Assembly: GCA_000403315.2 (NCBI GenBank)
Contig: KE159639.1
Coordinates: forward strand, 103,323 to 167,322
DNA from: Lachnospiraceae bacterium A2
Lineage (GTDB): Bacteria; Bacillota; Clostridia; Lachnospirales; Lachnospiraceae
Direction: 5' to 3'
DNA: 64,000 nt
The notes below the pieces were generated by a model. That model ran no database searches and had not been told where the DNA came from. It was given only the letters and a program-made list of their open reading frames with translations. Below, piece by piece: positions 61,640 to 64,000 of the stretch (positions within the stretch are counted from its first letter, which is position 1; the number at the start of each line of letters is the position of its first letter). A program made the translations under genes and the position numbers.

Positions 61640-63955
61640 TCATTCCGGTACCAATGCTGCCTTAAGCACCTGCTCCATATTCTCTACAAAGACAATCTCA
61701 AGGCCTTTCTTGATTTCCTGGGCAATCTCCGCCACATCCGGCTCATTTTTCTTAGGCACGCAGACGGTTTTAATGCCGGCATTTTTTGCCGCAAGGATTT
61801 TCTCTTTCAGACCGCCAATAGGGAGAACCCGGCCGCGGAGGGTAATTTCACCAGTCATTGCCACATCTTTGCGGACCCTGCGTTTGGTAATGGCAGAAAG
61901 CATTGCGGTAGCCATGGTAATCCCGGCGGAAGGCCCATCTTTCGGGACCGCCCCCTCTGGGATATGGATATGGATATCCCACTCTTGGAAAAATTCTTTT
62001 CCAATCTGGTATTCCCCGCTGACGGAACGGATATAGCTGATACCAGCTTTGGCAGATTCCTTCATGACATCCCCAAGCTGCCCCGTAAGCTGGAATTCCC
62101 CTTTCCCAGGCATAATGTTTACTTCAATCTGGAGGGTATCGCCCCCTACGCTTGTCCAAGCCAGCCCGCGCACAATCCCAATTTCGTCAGATTCATTAAT
62201 TAAGTCATAATTATATTTTTCTTTTCCCAGCAGTTTTTCTAAACTATTTTCGGATACTTTAACGCTTCTTTTATTTTCCTGGTAAATAACCCTTGCCGCT
62301 TTCCGGCAGATTTCCCCGATTTTACGTTCCAGGTTCCGCACGCCTGCTTCTCTTGTGTAGCCCCGGATTAACCGTTCCAACGCACGGTCGCTAATAGAAA
62401 TCTGCCCTTCTTTCAATCCGTTCTTTTCCATCTGCTTTGCAATCAGGTGCTCCCTTGCAATATGGGCTTTCTCATTTTCCGTATAGCTGCTGACTTCAAT
62501 AATTTCCATACGGTCCAGCAAAGGCTTTGGGATGGTCTGGAGGGAATTGGCCGTGGCAATAAACAATACCTCGGACAGGTCCAAGGGCAGCTCCACATAA
62601 TGGTCCCGGAACTTGCTGTTCTGCTCGCTGTCTAATACTTCCAGCAAAGCTGATGCCGTATCCCCTTTGTAATCGGTGCTGATTTTATCAATCTCATCCA
62701 GAAGCATCAGGGGGTTTTTCACCCCGGCATTTTTCAGCCCGTTGGCTATCCGCCCGGGCATCGCCCCTACATAAGTTTTCCTGTGGCCACGGATTTCTGC
62801 TTCATCCCTTACGCCCCCCAGGCTAATGCGCACATATTTTTTGTCCAAGGCGCGGGCCACGGATTTTGCTATGCTGGTTTTCCCGGTTCCCGGCGGGCCT
62901 ACTAAACAGATAATGGGGCTGTCCCCTTTTTTTGTCAGGTTCCGCACTGCCAGAAATTCCAGCATCCGTTCCTTAACCTTTTCCATGCCGTAATGGTCCT
63001 CGTCCAGAATCCGTTCTGCATCCTCCAGATTCCGGTTATCCTTAGACACCTTATTCCAGGGCAGCTCCAGCAGGGTTTCAATATAGCCGCGGATAACTGC
63101 GCTTTCCGAGGAATTGATGGACACGCTTTTAAACCGTTCAATCTCTTTTTCCAGCTTCTCCTTAACCTCAGAATCTGCTTCCAGCTTGTTGGTTTCCTCC
63201 TGATAATGCTCTGCTTCCGAAATGGTGTTGTCTTCCCCAAGTTCCTCCCGGATTAGCTTCATCTGCTCCCGCAGGATGTATTCTTTCTGGTTTTTATCGA
63301 CTTTTTCCTTGACTTTTGTCTGGAACTCCGTCTTGATTTGGATGATGTTGATTTCATTCAGCAAAATGATCATCAAGGTTTCATACCGTTCCTGCAGGGA
63401 ATTTGCTTCCAGAATCCGCTGCTTCTGCTCGTACCCTACCGGAAGGTTATTGCCAATATGGTCCAGCAGCTTATCCAAATCTGTAATTTCTATCATCTGC
63501 CTTGCCAGCTCTTTCCCCGGCTTTGGGTTCAGCATACAGTAACGGGTAAAGGTTTCCCGTATGCCGCGCAGCATGGCTTCCTGGATTTCCACCGCCATCA
63601 GTTCCTCGTCCCTCTGCAGCGGCTCTACTTCTGCCAGAAGGCATTCTTCCTGTTCCATGGACAGCAGACGGGCGCGGGTTTCTCCCTCCACCAGCACCCG
63701 CACCACATTGTTCTGCATCTTAATGACTTGCTTAATAACTGCAATAATCCCAACAGTATATAAATCTTCCAGTTCCGGATCTTCTTTTTCTACGTTTTTC
63801 TGTGTTACCAGAAATACCATCTGGTCATCCATCATGGCTGCTTCCAGCGCACGGACAGACCGGTTTCTGCTCACATCAAAATGTGCCACCATACCGGGGA
63901 GTATCGCCATTCCCCGTAGTGCCACTGCTGGAACTTTTCTGTACTCTTCCTTCAT
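61640..63955 (-). CDS. lon: ATP-dependent Lon protease
   Basis: This protein of 771 residues has the substrate-binding N-domain (about 1-200), then a coiled coil. The AAA+ domain has Walker A GPPGTGKTSIAKS and Walker B MLLDEIDK. The C-terminal peptidase has the catalytic Ser in KDGPSAGI and the Lys about 40 residues later (GGLKEKILAAKNAG). It degrades misfolded and regulatory proteins in the cytoplasm. GAGGAGAG precedes the ATG. No HAIR/CIRCE-type operator was seen in the 45 bases that remain upstream. Confidence 0.98.
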   Translation of the reverse strand: MKEEYRKVPAVALRGMAILPGMVAHFDVSRNRSVRALEAAMMDDQMVFLVTQKNVEKEDPELEDLYTVGIIAVIKQVIKMQNNVVRVLVEGETRARLLSMEQEECLLAEVEPLQRDEELMAVEIQEAMLRGIRETFTRYCMLNPKPGKELARQMIEITDLDKLLDHIGNNLPVGYEQKQRILEANSLQERYETLMIILLNEINIIQIKTEFQTKVKEKVDKNQKEYILREQMKLIREELGEDNTISEAEHYQEETNKLEADSEVKEKLEKEIERFKSVSINSSESAVIRGYIETLLELPWNKVSKDNRNLEDAERILDEDHYGMEKVKERMLEFLAVRNLTKKGDSPIICLVGPPGTGKTSIAKSVARALDKKYVRISLGGVRDEAEIRGHRKTYVGAMPGRIANGLKNAGVKNPLMLLDEIDKISTDYKGDTASALLEVLDSEQNSKFRDHYVELPLDLSEVLFIATANSLQTIPKPLLDRMEIIEVSSYTENEKAHIAREHLIAKQMEKNGLKEGQISISDRALERLIRGYTREAGVRNLERKIGEICRKAARVIYQENKRSVKVSENSLEKLLGKEKYNYDLINESDEIGIVRGLAWTSVGGDTLQIEVNIMPGKGEFQLTGQLGDVMKESAKAGISYIRSVSGEYQIGKEFFQEWDIHIHIPEGAVPKDGPSAGITMATAMLSAITKRRVRKDVAMTGEITLRGRVLPIGGLKEKILAAKNAGIKTVCVPKKNEPDVAEIAQEIKKGLEIVFVENMEQVLKAALVPE

Positions 63956-64000
63956 GTTATCTCTCCTCAGGCAGATTTCGACTTCCCTAAACTGCCGTAC

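Noticed and set aside
1..64000. tRNA, rRNA or other standard RNA genes
   Set aside because: All gaps larger than about 100 bases were read on both strands. No tRNA-like cloverleaf, rRNA segment or known RNA core was recognised.

Overview
The window comes from a Gram-positive, probably spore-forming anaerobe of the Lachnospiraceae (Clostridia). Three things suggest this. The genes have strong AGGAGG-type ribosome sites. The iscR-iscS-nifU-mnmA, gap-pgk-tpi and ysxC-lon neighbourhoods are typical of that family, and spoVB-like and ytvI-like genes are present. Genus cannot be fixed from the sequence. Nearly all genes are on the minus strand.

Layout. 1-900: 5' part of an IS110 transposase with a structured leader, cut by the window edge. 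975-5700: a TetM-like ribosomal GTPase fused to a Rae1/YacP-type NYN nuclease, an RmlD-like reductase, a siroheme-branch dehydrogenase and cbiC. 6030-9164: a chemotaxis receptor and a CobD-like aminotransferase. 9194-14012: a response regulator, histidine kinase and three-gene ABC transporter. 14169-15869: a coiled-coil gene built on a 21-bp tandem repeat, then an intact IS982-family element with a 7-bp target duplication. 15920-20310: a mannitol-type PTS, a zinc dehydrogenase and a DeoR regulator, with four operator-like repeats around its promoter. 20639-24901: an XRE regulator, a small MITE-like element, a multi-hairpin repeat and the gap-pgk-tpi operon. 25027-33546: a PHP phosphatase, an ECF sigma factor paired with a membrane-anchored beta-propeller protein, a heterodimeric ABC exporter and a GNAT enzyme. 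33859-38535: a GH2 glycosidase, a GPH symporter and an SDR, probably for hexuronide use.

38600-42970 is an AT-rich accessory island: ECF sigma factor, zinc-finger anti-sigma factor, membrane protein and MacB-like permease/ATPase. Broken gene pieces flank it: an SMI1/KNR4 fragment on the left and an HTH gene interrupted by a 19-bp insertion on the right. 43040-48370 carries a second multi-hairpin repeat, an AgrC/LytTR two-component system with an ABC transporter, and a SecB-like chaperone next to a frameshifted gene. 48507-63955 is mostly housekeeping: phosphatidylethanolamine synthesis (pssA-psd), a TVP38 protein, the Fe-S/thiouridine operon, spoVB, ytvI, a parvulin, a zinc/manganese ABC transporter, ysxC and lon.

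The most interesting items are the GTPase-Rae1 fusion (a candidate ribosome-acting mRNA cleavage factor), the SecB-like/frameshifted pair, the 19-bp insertion that matches an intergenic hairpin elsewhere in the window, the three-copy multi-hairpin repeat family, and the sigma/beta-propeller pair. Coordinates were read by hand. No similarity search or folding program was run.
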